Assembly (NCBI GenBank): GCA_019639235.1
Contig: JAHBSG010000009.1
Span: 1 to 64,000, forward strand
Origin: Acidobacteriota bacterium
GTDB lineage: Bacteria > Acidobacteriota > Blastocatellia > Pyrinomonadales > Pyrinomonadaceae
DNA: 64,000 nucleotides
Direction: 5' to 3'
In this document: positions 1 through 9,800 of the stretch, in pieces
Layout: each line of letters opens with the position of its first letter
Numbering within the stretch: the first letter of the stretch is position 1
Notes under the pieces: generated by a model
What the model saw: the letters and a program-made list of their open reading frames with translations, nothing else
Database searches by the model: none
Told to the model about the DNA's origin: nothing
Made by a program: the position numbers and the translations under genes

Positions 1-3000
1 GGGGCGAATTCTTTCTGGCTCGGTATGATCTGTACTTCTTCCTGCTCAACGCTGCGGTTCGGCGGCGTCTTCCCACCCGGAACCCAGACCATGAACTCGC
101 TTTCGTTGAACCGTTCGCGGTCGTCCATTACGGTCGCCGTGATGGTGTATCGGCCGCCGTTCTTTGCAACGAACTCGCACCTGACCGCGGCTTCAGCCGA
201 CTTGACCATGCAAACTTGCTCATCAATCGTCACCTCTTTCCACGAACCGGCGTCGAACCGCCAGTCTTTGAGCACGGCCTTGATCTCGACGTCGCGGCCG
301 GCGATGAGCTTGCCGTCAATGTCGGACACGATCGATTCGACCGTGATCTTTTCGCCCTTTTGCACGAATGTCCGCGGCGTCCTGATTCCAACGTAAAGGT
401 CCGCGGGATGAACTAGCAGCGACGTCTGGCCAGCCCATGTCTGCCGATTGACGTCCTGAACCGAAGCCGACGCCGAGATCGTGTAAGGCCGCGGCGGCTT
501 GACCGATTCGAAATCGATCTTGAGATGGTGCTTGCCTTCCGCATCGGTCGTGCCCTTGAAATATTGCGTCGAGCCCGAACCACGCGGCCCGCCATAGAAA
601 TCGCCACGCCACCACGGCACCCAAGTGCCGAAAGTAAAGTCATCGCGGTTCGGCGGCGTGTAACTGGTCGGCGTCGCTGTTACGGTCCAATTTGTCTCTG
701 CATTAGCAAGCCCGCCGCCGGAGTAATATTTGGCCTCGACGGAAAGATCCGCCTTGCCGCCGACGAAATGCGGTGCCTCGCTATCGACCTTTGCCGTTAC
801 CTCAAACTCGGGCCGGCGAAATTCCTGGATCTGGAATTGGTGTGAGTAGTTCGTCCCGGCAAGTCCGCTCGAGGTCGAAAACTGAATGCTCGCATAGCCT
901 AGGTTCGCGTTGTCCGGCAGCTTGAACTTAAGGTCGAACGCACCGAAAGCATTGAGGTTCGCGGTTCCCTTCGCGATCTCGTTGTTCCGCGGGTCGCGAG
1001 CGGACCAGGTGATCCCCGATGCCGCGTCACCGAGCGGTTCGATGTCGCCGAGCTTTCCGGCGGTCTGCTTCCGCAAATAGCCCTTGACCGAAACCTCTTC
1101 GTTCGGCTTGTACATCCGGCGGTCGTCGAAAACGAACCATCGGAGCGAGTCGATGGTGCTCTTCTTGTGCCAGGTTCCGTAATCCTGCCAGTAGTAGTCC
1201 GAGTTTTCAGGCAAAAATGCCGAGTCCTTCCCGCGACGGGCGATCAGCAGATTTTGGCCCTTGTTCGATGCTTTTTCCGCGAGTTCGAGCCGCAAGATGC
1301 CGTTCGCGCCTGTCTGTTTGCTTTGAGCGGGTTCGATTGTCTCGAGTTCAACCGTGGAGCCGTCAGCATCGACAGACGTGTTCTCGGTCGGGTCAGTGCT
1401 TCCCCAGCTTGAGATCCAATTCCAGATCGAGCCAAAGTAGGTCGTTCCGGTCTCGCCTTCATTCGACGAACGCTCGGCCACAACGCCGTCGTTCGGATAG
1501 ATGGTCAGGCCGACGCCCGCAAGGGGCTTTCCCGTCGCAAGCTCCGTTGCGAACCCGACCAGCTCGGAATTATCAACGAAGGCATCGAGTCCGATCTTGG
1601 TCGCCTGTAGCCAGGTAATGATCCGCGTCCTGTCGTACTGATCTTTTTTGACCGTCGGCTCGATATCGAGGACAAGGTGGCCCAATCCGCCGCTCAGGAA
1701 CTTCGAGAGGTCAACGCGTGTTTCGACCAGGTCATCGGCGACCGATTCGATCTGAACGACCTCATTCGAGATCAATTGGCCCGGCATCATCGGCCGGCGG
1801 CCGTCGTCGTAGTTCAAGTAGCGCACGTACTGCACATACTCGTTCCACTGCTCGGGCTGAACACGATAGACCTTAACGCGAGCACTCTTGTGGTTCGTCG
1901 AGTAGAACGAAAAGCTAGGCTTTGCCTGCGGGTCGAGTACGGTCATCGGCCCGCCCTGAGAATATAGATTGGTCTCGGCCGAACCGGTCTTGATCGTGCC
2001 GACGGCAGCCGTCCCAAGTTTCTGCCCGTAAATGTCCGTCAGCTCGCCGCTGACCGTTATCTTGTAAGTCGTCCGGCCCTTCTTCGGGCCCTGAATATAG
2101 ATTCGGTCGCCCGACGGATAGATGTTCAGGCCTTCGACCGCGGGCTCGATCGTGACCATTTCTTTCGTGAACTTCGAGGCGTCGATGGTATTCGTGAACG
2201 TCACCATCCATTGCTCAAAAGGCGAGCAGTTGCGGTTCCGCTGCCAGCCGCAGACGAACTCGATCGCCTTCATCGCTCCAAAGGTGCGGAAATTGAACGA
2301 TTGCGCCGACGTCGTCGTTAGCGGGCCTTCGGCCGAAGGCGTTCCCTTATTGATCGTGACGGAGATCGGCGAATCGGCCGGAAGTGCATCCTCGACGCCG
2401 CCCGTTGCATTGACCGCACGGAAAGCGATCCAACGGCCGGGCTGTGCCTGATCGATGTAGTACTTCATCGGGGCAAGTTCGGCTTCGGTCGCGAGACGGA
2501 CAGGAAGCCGCTTGCCGCCGCCCGCCACGGTGATCGATTCGAGAACTGCCTGCGGGTTTATCGCCTGGTCGAAGGCAACGAACATCAAGGCATCGCGGCG
2601 GGTCGTTTGCCCATTCGGGATCATCTGTATCGCTTTCGGGGGCGGCGTTTTGAATGTCCAGGTAAAGTCCTTTTGCAGCGTCTGCCCGGTCGCCGAACGC
2701 GTGCCGGCCGGGACGCGAGCGGTGAAGACCGTCGCCATCGGAAAACGCTTATCTGTATCGAACATCAGCGTCCGCGTGCCGAGCCAACGCCAGCGGCCTT
2801 CGACCTGCGGCGTGAGTTCGACGGGTGCATACTTCGCTGCCTCTTCCTGCGAAGTGACGGCGACCATCGGGTGCGAGAACGTGACATTCAGGTCCGGAGC
2901 AAGCGGAACATCGCCCTCGGGAGAAAAACGGACGACCTCAAGTGCTTGTTTCGCATCGCCGGTTTGGGGCGGCGCTTGCTGGTCGGCAGCAGGAAATTTA

Positions 3001-3332
3001 ACAGGGATCTTTTCGCCGGTCTTCGGTGCCGGAAGGGTTCCGATGCGCTTTGCGAATTCAGCCTTGTCGTCCGGATCGGTCTTGATCGCCGGGAGACGGC
3101 CGAGCAATTTGCCGGAGGCATCGTCGGTCAGCGGCTCCGTGGTCGCGGGCTGCTGGACCTCGCGCCCGACGGCTCCCTCCGAGCCTTCGCTAAGGCGAAA
3201 TTTCAGACCCGAAGGAACGTCCTTAAGCTTGTTCTCCCTCGTCCTTCCAATGATCTGTCCGGAAACGGCAAAGGGGGCGACCGCACCCGAATAGATCGCA
3301 AATAACAACACCAAAGCGGTTAATTTTCTCAT
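1..3332 (-). CDS. Alpha-2-macroglobulin-like secreted protein (partial, C-terminus outside window)
   Basis: A minus-strand frame stays open from an ATG at 3332 to the left edge, about 1110 codons with no stop. It begins with a signal peptide (MRKLTALVLLFAIYSG..., cleavage near ...VSGQ at about residue 26). An N-terminal Ig-like region (about residues 130-400, with the style DVPLAPDLNVTFSHPM) resembles the Big_5/MG domains at the front of bacterial alpha-2-macroglobulins. Around residue 735 comes the macroglobulin hallmark WFVFDDRRMYKPNEEV, which matches the 'D+..YkPGe' motif of MG domains in the YfaS/A2M family. In that family the protein traps or blocks proteases at the cell surface or in the periplasm. 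The thioester and receptor-binding parts would lie past the edge, so trapping chemistry cannot be judged. Family assignment is firm and role is inferred. No partner such as pbpC is visible on this side. Confidence 0.88.
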   Translation of the reverse strand, partial: MRKLTALVLLFAIYSGAVAPFAVSGQIIGRTRENKLKDVPSGLKFRLSEGSEGAVGREVQQPATTEPLTDDASGKLLGRLPAIKTDPDDKAEFAKRIGTLPAPKTGEKIPVKFPAADQQAPPQTGDAKQALEVVRFSPEGDVPLAPDLNVTFSHPMVAVTSQEEAAKYAPVELTPQVEGRWRWLGTRTLMFDTDKRFPMATVFTARVPAGTRSATGQTLQKDFTWTFKTPPPKAIQMIPNGQTTRRDALMFVAFDQAINPQAVLESITVAGGGKRLPVRLATEAELAPMKYYIDQAQPGRWIAFRAVNATGGVEDALPADSPISVTINKGTPSAEGPLTTTSAQSFNFRTFGAMKAIEFVCGWQRNRNCSPFEQWMVTFTNTIDASKFTKEMVTIEPAVEGLNIYPSGDRIYIQGPKKGRTTYKITVSGELTDIYGQKLGTAAVGTIKTGSAETNLYSQGGPMTVLDPQAKPSFSFYSTNHKSARVKVYRVQPEQWNEYVQYVRYLNYDDGRRPMMPGQLISNEVVQIESVADDLVETRVDLSKFLSGGLGHLVLDIEPTVKKDQYDRTRIITWLQATKIGLDAFVDNSELVGFATELATGKPLAGVGLTIYPNDGVVAERSSNEGETGTTYFGSIWNWISSWGSTDPTENTSVDADGSTVELETIEPAQSKQTGANGILRLELAEKASNKGQNLLIARRGKDSAFLPENSDYYWQDYGTWHKKSTIDSLRWFVFDDRRMYKPNEEVSVKGYLRKQTAGKLGDIEPLGDAASGITWSARDPRNNEIAKGTANLNAFGAFDLKFKLPDNANLGYASIQFSTSSGLAGTNYSHQFQIQEFRRPEFEVTAKVDSEAPHFVGGKADLSVEAKYYSGGGLANAETNWTVTATPTSYTPPNRDDFTFGTWVPWWRGDFYGGPRGSGSTQYFKGTTDAEGKHHLKIDFESVKPPRPYTISASASVQDVNRQTWAGQTSLLVHPADLYVGIRTPRTFVQKGEKITVESIVSDIDGKLIAGRDVEIKAVLKDWRFDAGSWKEVTIDEQVCMVKSAEAAVRCEFVAKNGGRYTITATVMDDRERFNESEFMVWVPGGKTPPNRSVEQEEVQIIPSQKEFA

Positions 3333-3500
3333 TACGTTAACTTCCCGTTCGTTTTACTCGGGCCCGCTCATCTGGCCGCCAAAAAACTGCGGACAAAGGA
3401 GCGATCCCTGGTCTTGGAACGGCGCGGACCGGAATTACTTGCACCTTTCACACCTGGGAAAGACGCACAAAGCTGCGAAAACGGGGCAGATCCTAAATGC

Positions 3501-4847
3501 TCACCCTAATACCACAAGGCCTGTCTCGCCGCCGCCCTGTGTGATGTTCACTATCGAATCGGCAGATAAACGGACCATTCCGCCCTCGACATTCCCGCGG
3601 AAAAGGAATGGATCGAAATCGACGAGCAGATCCGAATGAAAAGCCTCGCCCTCGGCAAATGAAGCGATCCGGATCTTGTCCACGGGAGCCTTTTCCTGAA
3701 CCACGTAGTCGTTCTCCAGCGCTTCCTCGAGTGCCACGTCCCATTCGCTCTCTGAGGATTCCCATCCGAGCCTGACGCCTTGTCCGCCGTAGTCATCGCT
3801 CGGCTTGAGGACGAACCGGTCACGTTCGCGGCGGAGAAACTCCAGCAATTCGACTTTGTCGCCGGCATACGTCGTCCGTTCATCGGCTATACGCCTTGTC
3901 CATGGCAAGTGCTTCTTCGCCATCGCCAATTGTTCAGCCGTAAAAAGATGAGCGAACCGTTCATCGGTAACAATAGCGAACCCGGCCTTCTTATGGGCGA
4001 GCTTGGAGCGAAAAGCGTTCGCCATGCATACTTTGCCATCGCGGCACGCCTTATAGAGCGGATGCGATTCGTCATACCGCTCCAGAAACTCGTGGATTAT
4101 CACCCGCTTGAAAAAAATGTCTATCCGAAAATCGCCGAAATAAAGTGACTTACCGTCGTATTCGAGTCCCTCCGGGTCGCAGATCAGCGTCCGATGGCCG
4201 TTCGCTTCGAAGTATCGGGCGAGGATCTCGAACTCAGCCGAGGTCGAGACTCCGTCCCAATCGACGATCGCGATCTGCGGTCTTTCTTCTCTCCCGCCAT
4301 ATTCGCGATACGCGGACACGAGCGAAACCAGTAGCGTCTGATGCGGTTCGGGGAAATAGTGTTTGTTCGCCGCGAGGAATTTCTTGACCTCGGGGATCTC
4401 ATTGAATAGCGTTTTGAGCGATTGCTGATCGCCGATACCTGCCGGATTTTCGGCGTTGTATTCAAGAAACTTGAAGTCGTTTCCGTGCAGATAAGTGTCC
4501 AGACGGCTGTTTACCGTAACGCCTCTGTATCCGGGATCCAGCCGGGCCCACGCCATTTCCTTTTCGGTGACGCGAAGCTTTTCGGCGATCTTCGGCTCTT
4601 CAAGCGCCGCCAAGGCGACCTCGGCGAATGCCCCGCTCAGGACGCGTGCCGACCTTGAAATGTCCGAATAAAGCTCGCGGGAAAGAAAAAAAGGTCGGAG
4701 AAAGGGACATATTGGCCGGTCGCCGTGGAGCAGCCCGAGTTCCCTTTGAAGCCCGGAAAGCCTTTCAAAAAGCTCTATGTTGGCTCGGTTATTGCGGACC
4801 AGTTCTTCGTCAAGGCCCCGGATCGATCGCTTCAGTTCATCGTTCAT
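3501..4847 (-). CDS. Circularly permuted ATP-grasp family enzyme
   Basis: 448 residues. The start is set by a strong Shine-Dalgarno (AAGGAGG at 4851-4857, read on the minus strand) just before ATG 4847. No signal peptide, so cytosolic. The middle carries a glutathionylspermidine-synthase-like stretch (RLDTYLHGNDFKFLEYNAEN, about residues 115-135). Near 345-365 there is a glycine-rich ATP-grasp loop (FVLKPSDDYGGQGVRLGWE). The end, NITQGGGETGLVVL, matches the tail of circularly permuted ATP-grasp proteins. Such enzymes join a carboxylate to an amine or thiol through an acyl-phosphate; the substrates here are unknown. The gene is divergent from pspA, with 210 bp between the starts, and lies behind the macroglobulin gene. 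No alpha-E or transglutaminase partner gene, common for other permuted ATP-grasp proteins, lies next to it. Confidence 0.8.
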   Translation of the reverse strand: MNDELKRSIRGLDEELVRNNRANIELFERLSGLQRELGLLHGDRPICPFLRPFFLSRELYSDISRSARVLSGAFAEVALAALEEPKIAEKLRVTEKEMAWARLDPGYRGVTVNSRLDTYLHGNDFKFLEYNAENPAGIGDQQSLKTLFNEIPEVKKFLAANKHYFPEPHQTLLVSLVSAYREYGGREERPQIAIVDWDGVSTSAEFEILARYFEANGHRTLICDPEGLEYDGKSLYFGDFRIDIFFKRVIIHEFLERYDESHPLYKACRDGKVCMANAFRSKLAHKKAGFAIVTDERFAHLFTAEQLAMAKKHLPWTRRIADERTTYAGDKVELLEFLRRERDRFVLKPSDDYGGQGVRLGWESSESEWDVALEEALENDYVVQEKAPVDKIRIASFAEGEAFHSDLLVDFDPFLFRGNVEGGMVRLSADSIVNITQGGGETGLVVLG

Positions 4848-4888
4848 CGTTCCTCCTTATGCTTGCCGAACATCATAGCCTTCAACCC

Positions 4889-4912
4889 GTTCCCCCGAAA
4901 AGTCGGGGAAAC
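4889..4912. promoter_or_regulatory. 24-bp dyad between divergent ATP-grasp and pspA genes
   Basis: GTTCCCCCGA, four bases, then TCGGGGAAAC: the arms pair at 9 of 10 positions. It sits about 42 bp upstream of the ATP-grasp start codon and about 45 bp upstream of the pspA -10 element, where a shared operator could lie. It could also be a hairpin. No known regulator is implied. Confidence 0.35.
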
Positions 4913-4956
4913 TTTTCGCCTCTAAGAGCCGTTGCTATTAACTAAACTGTATTTCC

Positions 4957-4965
4957 TGTTATACT
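4957..4965 (+). promoter_or_regulatory. Extended -10 promoter for pspA
   Basis: TGTTATACT is an extended -10 (TG-N-TATACT). No good -35 hexamer is spaced correctly, as is usual for extended -10 promoters. Transcription would start near 4972, giving a leader of about 85 nt to the pspA start at 5058. Confidence 0.45.
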
Positions 4966-5057
4966 TGTACAGATTTTTGAACTTCGAACCGTGCGGCGAC
5001 GTAGAAGAAATGGCCGGCGGGCCGTTCGTCGTAACTTTTAGAGGAGAATCAGAGAAA

Positions 5058-5846
5058 ATGGGATTGTGGCAAAGGATAACGCGGATATTCAGGGCGGGGA
5101 CGGGTGCGGCACTCGACAAGATCGAGAACCCGGAACTGGTGCTCCAGCAAACGATCCGCGATATGCGCGACCGTGTGCCGGAACTTAACAATTCGGTGGC
5201 ACAGGTGATGGCGACCGAACGGCTCCTTCAAAAGAATCGGGAAAACCTGGAGAAGCAGGTCGTCGATCTGGATTCGAAGATCAAGGCCTCGGTCAAAATG
5301 GGTCGCGACGACATCGCCACAGCCTATATCGGGCAGCTTCAGCAGGCTCAGGTCGATCTCGAACGCACGAGCGCCCAGCTCGAGCTTGCCCAATCCGCCT
5401 CGGCAAATGCTCTGAAAGCACGTGATAACTACGTGCTCAACATGAAGAAGAAGACCGCCGAAGCGATGCAACTTATCTCGGCGGCCAAGCAGGCAAAACT
5501 TCAAGAGCAGCTCGCTCAGACGATGGAAGGCTTCAACATCGGCGACGATGCCTCGACCTTCAACGAAATGCGCGAGAAGATCGAACGCCGTGTCGCCGCC
5601 GCCGAAGCCAAGCTTCAGCTCGGCACCTCGTCCGTCGATTCGCAAATGGCCGATATCGAGCGCGAGGCAATGGACATCCAGCTTCAGGACAAGCTCTTGG
5701 CGTACAAACAGGAAATGGGGCTGCTCGGTGCGGGATCGTCGAACGCCGCCGGCAAGCAGATCGGGGCCGGTTCGTCCGCGCCGCCTTCTGAACAAGAGAT
5801 CCTCGAACAGGTCATTGAGACCGAAGCGAACGAAGCAAAGTCCTAG
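5058..5846 (+). CDS. pspA: PspA/IM30 family membrane-stress protein
   Basis: 262 residues. Start chosen at ATG 5058 because GAGGAG (5041-5046) precedes it and because MGLWQRITRIFRAG is the typical PspA/Vipp1 amphipathic N-terminus. A longer frame to 4932 adds an unrelated sequence. After the helix comes IENPELVLQQTIRDM, a conserved IM30 segment, then a long coiled coil (about residues 25-215) and a flexible Gly/Ser tail. Proteins of this family are ESCRT-III-like: they polymerise on stressed inner membranes and help keep the proton-motive force. The next gene, 52 bp downstream on the same strand, encodes a membrane/coiled-coil protein and probably shares the transcript. No pspF, pspB or pspC homologue is visible. 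Confidence 0.93.
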   Translation: MGLWQRITRIFRAGTGAALDKIENPELVLQQTIRDMRDRVPELNNSVAQVMATERLLQKNRENLEKQVVDLDSKIKASVKMGRDDIATAYIGQLQQAQVDLERTSAQLELAQSASANALKARDNYVLNMKKKTAEAMQLISAAKQAKLQEQLAQTMEGFNIGDDASTFNEMREKIERRVAAAEAKLQLGTSSVDSQMADIEREAMDIQLQDKLLAYKQEMGLLGAGSSNAAGKQIGAGSSAPPSEQEILEQVIETEANEAKS

Positions 5847-5898
5847 GCCGTTGAATTATCGTTCGAACGAAACGGCCGCCGGCAGCATCTAGTTTTAT

Positions 5899-6750
5899 AT
5901 GGCAGATCTGGCAAAGTACCAGCAAAGTCTGGAGAAATTCCAAACAAGCTACGCTAAAGAAGCTATCAAGGAACCCGCGAACTTTTGGGGACTCGCGGGC
6001 TTTGCCGTTGCCGCCGCATATACGGGAAGCGTTATCCCGCTGCTCGTTGCCCTGATCGTAGAGGTTATGTACGTGATGCTCGTGCCGAATCTGCCCTGGT
6101 ACAGGCAGATCGTGCAGCGACGCGAGAAGGAAAGGCTTTTTCAACTTGCGAAATCGAACCGCGAAAAGCTGATCAAATCTTTCACTCCGCGTGAACGCGA
6201 AGCGGTCGAGTATCTCCGGTGGCTTAAGGAAAAGATCCAGGATAACTATCGGAAATTCACAGGAGCGGGCAGGCTCCCGCAAAATCTCGTCGCGCTCGAT
6301 CAGCGATGGGAGGACTTCGTCGATCTGCTCGACGTTTATCGCCGGCGCAAGCAGCACCTGAAATCGATCAACCGGCAGGCGGTCCATAATCAACTCTCGC
6401 AGGCATATCGTGCCGCCGAGGCTGCGACCGACGAAAAGACGAAGCGAATTCAACAGACGAACGTCGAGATCCTAAAACGCCGTATCGCGTCTTTCGATGA
6501 GATCGAGCGGAGCGTCAAGCTCGTCGAGGGCCAACTGCAGTCGATCGAGAACTTCTTCAGCTACCTGAATGACGAGATCGTCACGATGTCAACCCCCGAG
6601 AAATTCTCGCTGCTCGACTTCGAACAGCTTTCTGATTCCATCGCGATGACCAAACAGATGCTCGATGCGACCGCTGATTCGGTCGGCCAACTCGACGCCT
6701 ACAACCGCGAGATGGGCAACTACGAGCTCTTGCCGGAAGGCAACCGGTAA
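5899..6750 (+). CDS. Membrane-anchored coiled-coil protein, PspA operon partner
   Basis: 283 residues, family not recognised by name. An amphipathic N-terminus (about 1-28) is followed by two adjacent hydrophobic segments (about 29-66; FWGLAGFAVAAAYTG and VALIVEVMYVMLV). The remaining ~215 residues are charged, helical and heptad-like, with few glycines or prolines, so a membrane-tethered coiled coil is likely. The gene follows pspA by 52 bp in the same direction with no terminator between, so co-transcription is likely. By inference it may recruit or anchor PspA at the membrane, but no Psp family motif supports that directly. Codon use matches pspA and not the AT-rich gene downstream. Confidence 0.8.
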   Translation: MADLAKYQQSLEKFQTSYAKEAIKEPANFWGLAGFAVAAAYTGSVIPLLVALIVEVMYVMLVPNLPWYRQIVQRREKERLFQLAKSNREKLIKSFTPREREAVEYLRWLKEKIQDNYRKFTGAGRLPQNLVALDQRWEDFVDLLDVYRRRKQHLKSINRQAVHNQLSQAYRAAEAATDEKTKRIQQTNVEILKRRIASFDEIERSVKLVEGQLQSIENFFSYLNDEIVTMSTPEKFSLLDFEQLSDSIAMTKQMLDATADSVGQLDAYNREMGNYELLPEGNR

Positions 6751-6794
6751 GTTTCGCCTATCCACACCGGCCATCCACAGCACGAATATTTTTG

Positions 6795-6822
6795 TTGACA
6801 GTCAGCTAGTTGACCATATATA
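6795..6822 (+). promoter_or_regulatory. Sigma-70-type promoter of the SBBP gene
   Basis: TTGACA (6795-6800), a 16-bp spacer and TATATA (6817-6822). The predicted start of transcription (about 6829-6831) is only a few bases before ATG 6834, and no Shine-Dalgarno is present, so the mRNA may be leaderless. Confidence 0.55.
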
Positions 6823-6833
6823 CGTCGTATAGC

Positions 6834-9800
6834 ATGAAAAACCTGCAACATTCTACTTGTGTTCTCGCAATCGGCCTAACTTTGACGGTGATTGCTTTTT
6901 TTCTCCCCACCTCACAGATTAAAAGTCAAAAGTTTGAATCGACGGCTTCATCGTCTCAGTTCGAGGCAGTACGCTCGAATTCAGAGAGATATAGAGAGAG
7001 AGTATGGGCCGGGGATAATCGTATAAACAATTTAGCAAACCAGCCTGATGTCGGTTTTGAGCCGAATATCGGACAAGAAAAATCAAGTGTTCAATATCGA
7101 TCTCGCGGGCTCAAATATGATCTATTTCTTGGTAAAACGGATGCCACTATGGTATTCAGACATACTGCGGCGAAAGATGAAATTGACAAGACGACCACAT
7201 CTAGATTCGACTCACCTATCTTCGTCAAACAATCTTACGTTCGATTTACCTTTATTGGTGCAAATGCCGACCCAAAGTCCATCCCAGTTCGCAAACTGCA
7301 AGAAACGAGGAATTATCTCCTTCCTTCGAAAAACGTAAATAATGTTCCGGCCTATGAAAAGGTCTTGTTTGCGAACCTCTATGACGGAATTGATCTTAGT
7401 TACTATTCGCATCAGCAATCCCTGAAATACGACTTTATTGTTGAGCCTAAGGCTAAGCCTTCTTTAATCAGACTTAATTTCGAAGGAAGTAGCAGTATAG
7501 AAATCACACCTTCAGGTGATTTACGTTTGTTCGTTGACGGCATTGAAATTATTCATAAAAAGCCGATAGCGTTTCAGAGAACCGGCACTACCCGTAAGGA
7601 GGTCGAGTGTAACTATGTTATCTCGCACAACAATCAGGTCAGTTTTGAGGTTGGTCAATACGATAGCGATGTTCCTTTAATCATCGATCCGCTATTGAGT
7701 TATTCGACTTATCTTGGCGGAAATGCAGAAGACGTCATCTTAGCAATCGATTCCGACGATGTAGGTAATACATACGTAACGGGAACTACACATTCTGCAA
7801 ATTTTCCGGTGACGTCTGGTGGTGCAATTGGAGCTTCCCCGTCCGCAACAAACAGTCAAGTATTTGTCGCGAAATATGATGCAAATGGAAGTCGTATTTT
7901 CACTACCTATTTTGGCGGAACTTCGCATGAAGTGGGCCGCGCTATCGCAGTTTCGACGAGCGGCATCATTATATCCGGAAATACATCTTCACCTGACTTC
8001 CCCGTTACCAGCAGCGCTTTTCAAACCGTTTTCGCGGGCGGGCCAATCGGCAGAAATGAAGATGCATTCCTTACTAAATTGAATTTAAATGGCACTGGCC
8101 TAATTTTTTCTACCTTCCTTGGTGGGAACGATCTTGACATAGCAACCACGATTACGCTGGACAGCGCTGGCATTCCAGTTGTAGCGGGTATAACGCAATC
8201 AACGAATTATCCCACCAGCCCCGGAGCATTTCAAACTACTTCAGCCGGTAGGGCAGGATTTATAACCAAACTCAATGATCTCGGGAGCGCTTTGATTTTT
8301 TCATCGTACTTGGGTAACGCGTACACGGAAGTTAGAGCCTCCGCAATCGGCGAGAATAATAATGTTTATGTTGTTGGCAACACTTCAGACCCTTCGTTCC
8401 CGACGACAACAGGCGCATTTCGAACTACCAATCCAGGTCATGAAGATGGTTTTCTCACAAAGTTTAACAGCAACGGGGCCTCTCTTATTTATTCAACATT
8501 TTTAGGAGGCAGCTTGCCTGACTATATCACCGGCATTACGGTTGACGAAAGTGGGCAGGCGATTGTAACGGGTCTGAGCGCTTCCTCAAATTTTCCGATA
8601 ACGCCGGGAGCCTACCAAACAGTTATTCAAGGAGACTACGACGCGTTTGTAACTAAGTTCAATTCTTCCGCGTCAAGCCTGGTTTTTTCAACCTTCGTAG
8701 GAGGCACTGATCACGACTCCGCGACCGATATAGAGAGTATGGATGATGGGAGTTTGATTGTGAGCGGATATACCTACTCCTCAGATTTTCCGACAACCTC
8801 AGATGCTTTTAGCAGCACAATCGCCGGCCCCGGCGACGGATTCATTTTTCGGTTAAGTTCCGGTGGAACCGCCAATCTCTACTCGACATTCTTCGGTAGC
8901 AGTCAAATGGATCAAATCTGGGCAATCTCCCTTCAGAGTTGTGGGGATTTGTACATCGCAGGGAGCACATCAGGTGGGAACTTCCCGGTAAGGCAGGCAT
9001 TTCAGTCGTCATTCCAAGGGGTTTCTGATGGTTTCATATCAAAGTTTACGTTTCTTTCGACCGTTTCAACTGCCCCCGATGCGTCCGTAGACGGACCTTT
9101 CGCTACTGCCGTTTCCGAATACAAATTGCCCGCTGCGGTTGATTCAGAAGTTTTGGATTGGCCGTATAAGCATCCTACTGATGGATGGCAGCCACTTCAG
9201 GTCGAACTTTGGGCCAGCGTTTACCGTCCGACCACCTTGTCTGGCACTCATCCCATGATAGTAATATTGCATGGTAATCATGGAGACTGTGAAAGAAATT
9301 CGACGCCCGAGCCAACGATGCCACCTCCGCCTCCGGGCGTTGATCTACGACAAAGATTCATGGATCCGTGGTACGCGCGGACCGGCTCGTGTGACGATCC
9401 CAATACAGACACCTTTGACGAAAGCGTTTATTACGATGTCGTCCCCAACCATCGTGGTTATGATTACCTCGGCCAAAAGCTTGCATCGCATGGATATATT
9501 GTCGTTTCGATCAATGCAAATCGAGGCATTCACATAGGAAATGTACCGGGAACACCTGACCCTGCATTAATTCTTCCCCGGGCTAATTTAGTTTTGAGGC
9601 ACATGCAGAAATTGCGGGAATGGAATAATTGCACAACCAATCCGGCCTGCCAAACACCAGCGTCTCTTGGTGTGGATTTAAGAAGCAAATTAGATTTTAC
9701 GAATGTCGGACTGTTGGGTCATTCAAGGGGTGGGCAAGCCGTTCGGGCATCCTATAACAAATACAAAGAGACCGGTAGTGTTTGGCAAAGCCGAATTCCC

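Noticed and set aside
2512..3305. Long plus-strand frames (up to 260 codons) opposite the macroglobulin-like gene
   Set aside because: The minus-strand frame is longer, has a signal peptide and family motifs. The plus-strand frames are compositional shadows.
5049..5795. 248-codon minus-strand frame opposite pspA
   Set aside because: It lies fully inside a confidently assigned gene and has no recognisable protein features.
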